Assembly (NCBI GenBank): GCA_963790715.1
Contig: CAWBPN010000018.1
Span: 620,001 to 684,000 of the forward strand
Direction: 5' to 3'
Source: DCFW01 sp963790715
GTDB taxonomy: Bacteria; Bacteroidota; Bacteroidia; Bacteroidales; Bacteroidaceae
Length of the DNA: 64,000 bases
The translations under genes were made by a program, and so were the position numbers. Below the pieces are notes generated by a model that searched no databases, had not been told where the DNA came from, and saw only the letters and a list, made by a program, of their open reading frames with translations. Below are positions 63,203-64,000 of the stretch, piece by piece; the stretch's first letter is position 1; each line of letters starts with the position of its first letter.

Positions 63203-64000
63203 TTTTGGAAAACTTGTTTTAGATAAGCAATATTCGCTCCGTAATTCTTCTTCACATTGTGAACTTCATTCTTGTCACGGCTACGTTCAACAATTAGCCA
63301 TCCGCTCCATCCCATTTTGCCTAAAGTATCTTTTACTTTATGCATATCAATGGCCGGATCCTGTGACAATACGTATCCGTCAACATTTGAGCAATGAATC
63401 ATGCAAATATGATCCTTACCCAGTTTAGTCAAATCGCGATATAAGTCCCAATGATTATCAATAATGGTTTGGAATTTATAGAAAATCTTTATGCCTTTTG
63501 AATTAATTTCATTAAGCAGTTTAATATTACCACTTGCATCAAGCGGAGTATCGATACCGATTACTTTACCGCGTGCAGCAGCCATATCTCCAACAACTTT
63601 CAGTCGTTTTATCACTTCATTTCGCACTTTGGCATTGGTAGTCCAATCATTGCCACATCCACCCAACGGAAGGAAAGCGACTTTGGCTCCCATTATATCC
63701 ATTGTGTTCAGGCAATCTTCCACCAAATAACGGTAATTACGATGTGTAGAGAAATTCTGCCCATATAATCCCGACATAGCAATAGCAGGTACTTCAATGC
63801 CCAAACTGTCAGAAGTACGACGAAATATTTTAGCTACATCAGGATCTCTCAACTTATTTTCAAAGCTGTCACGTTTACCTAAGCCGCCCATATCCATCTC
63901 AACACCATCGCCTTTCAATTGTTTCATCAAACTGAATTCTCCAATTTTCTGGCGTTTGAGCATCATCCAGTCACAAGCTGCAACACGATAGCGTTGTTGC
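63199..64000 (-). CDS. sugar phosphate isomerase/epimerase-like TIM-barrel protein (5' end cut)
   Basis: The frame stays open past the first Met at 63966 to the window edge, reading RYRVAACDWMMLKRQKIGEF, which is the usual start of the barrel, so the gene begins outside the window. Barrel phrases are GDGVEMDMGGLGKRDSFENK, DSLGIEVPAIAMSGLYGQNF, GAKVAFLPLGGCGN, GKVIGIDTPLDASGN, HICMIHCSNVDGY and GWLIVERSRDKNEVHNVKKN; several carry acid or His residues expected at the metal site. It resembles the xylose-isomerase-like AP_endonuc_2 family found in many Bacteroidetes glycan loci, where a secreted form acts on sugars. Whether it has a signal peptide cannot be seen. Confidence 0.82.
   Translation of the reverse strand, partial: QQRYRVAACDWMMLKRQKIGEFSLMKQLKGDGVEMDMGGLGKRDSFENKLRDPDVAKIFRRTSDSLGIEVPAIAMSGLYGQNFSTHRNYRYLVEDCLNTMDIMGAKVAFLPLGGCGNDWTTNAKVRNEVIKRLKVVGDMAAARGKVIGIDTPLDASGNIKLLNEINSKGIKIFYKFQTIIDNHWDLYRDLTKLGKDHICMIHCSNVDGYVLSQDPAIDMHKVKDTLGKMGWSGWLIVERSRDKNEVHNVKKNYGANIAYLKQVFQK

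Overview
The window looks like the chromosome of a Bacteroidales bacterium. The evidence is the gene families (Mfa/FimA-type lipoprotein fimbriae, ECF sigma/FecR modules, an oversized glycan-degradation operon, split OmpA-type lipoproteins) and the many copies of the Bacteroidetes promoter pair (-33 TTTG, -7 TAnnTTTG) at the right distance from genes. The sequence is moderately AT-rich and intergenic regions are very AT-rich. I cannot name the genus. No rRNA, tRNA, CRISPR array or intact insertion sequence was seen.

Layout. 1-1.7 kb: the 5' part of a TonB-dependent receptor gene, a small upstream ORF, two FNR-like boxes and a Crp/Fnr-family regulator. 2.4-10.1 kb: a fimbrial locus, made of a tyrosine recombinase, a 486-bp invertible segment bounded by perfect 28-bp inverted repeats, then genes for DUF3575-like, DUF3868/OmpA-like, major fimbrillin, FimB/Mfa2-like and tip-like proteins. 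A consensus promoter inside the segment faces away from the fimbrial genes, so the sequenced molecule appears to be in the OFF state. 10.4-13 kb: a lone acyltransferase, an aldose-epimerase-like protein and an SGNH hydrolase. 13-20 kb: two ECF sigma factor modules, each with a membrane anti-sigma candidate, plus two related STN/CarboxypepD_reg proteins that have no TonB barrel, a metallo-beta-lactamase-fold protein and a small secreted protein.

20.1-28 kb: a high-affinity potassium uptake operon (two mini-proteins including KdpF, then KdpA, B, C, a TorF-like outer-membrane protein and a 57-residue membrane protein) under an NtrC-type response regulator. Near-identical sigma-54-like promoter sequences precede the kdp operon and the regulator, and paired inverted-repeat sites lie about 80-115 bp upstream of the kdp promoter. 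No KdpD or KdpE is present. The 1-kb spacer upstream of kdp also holds six 11-bp near-palindromes at exactly 22-bp intervals, which I cannot assign. 28.4-34 kb: an OmpA-like lipoprotein, a CPA2 cation/proton antiporter and the ackA-pta acetate pathway. 34.2-39.8 kb: a complete glycine cleavage operon with split GcvP (PA and PB) and its own lipoamide dehydrogenase.

39.9-64 kb: one unidirectional minus-strand block of eleven genes, tightly packed or overlapping, for breakdown of a complex, probably rhamnose-containing and acetylated plant-type glycan: a DUF5703 protein, a sialate-type O-acetylesterase, a GH106 rhamnosidase, two GH2 enzymes, a GH43-like/GH2/malectin fusion, a GH67-like protein, an internally deleted GH78-like protein, a GH141-like beta-helix protein, DUF3826 and a TIM-barrel isomerase-like protein. 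It enters from beyond the right edge, so any SusC/SusD pair and sensor would lie outside the window.
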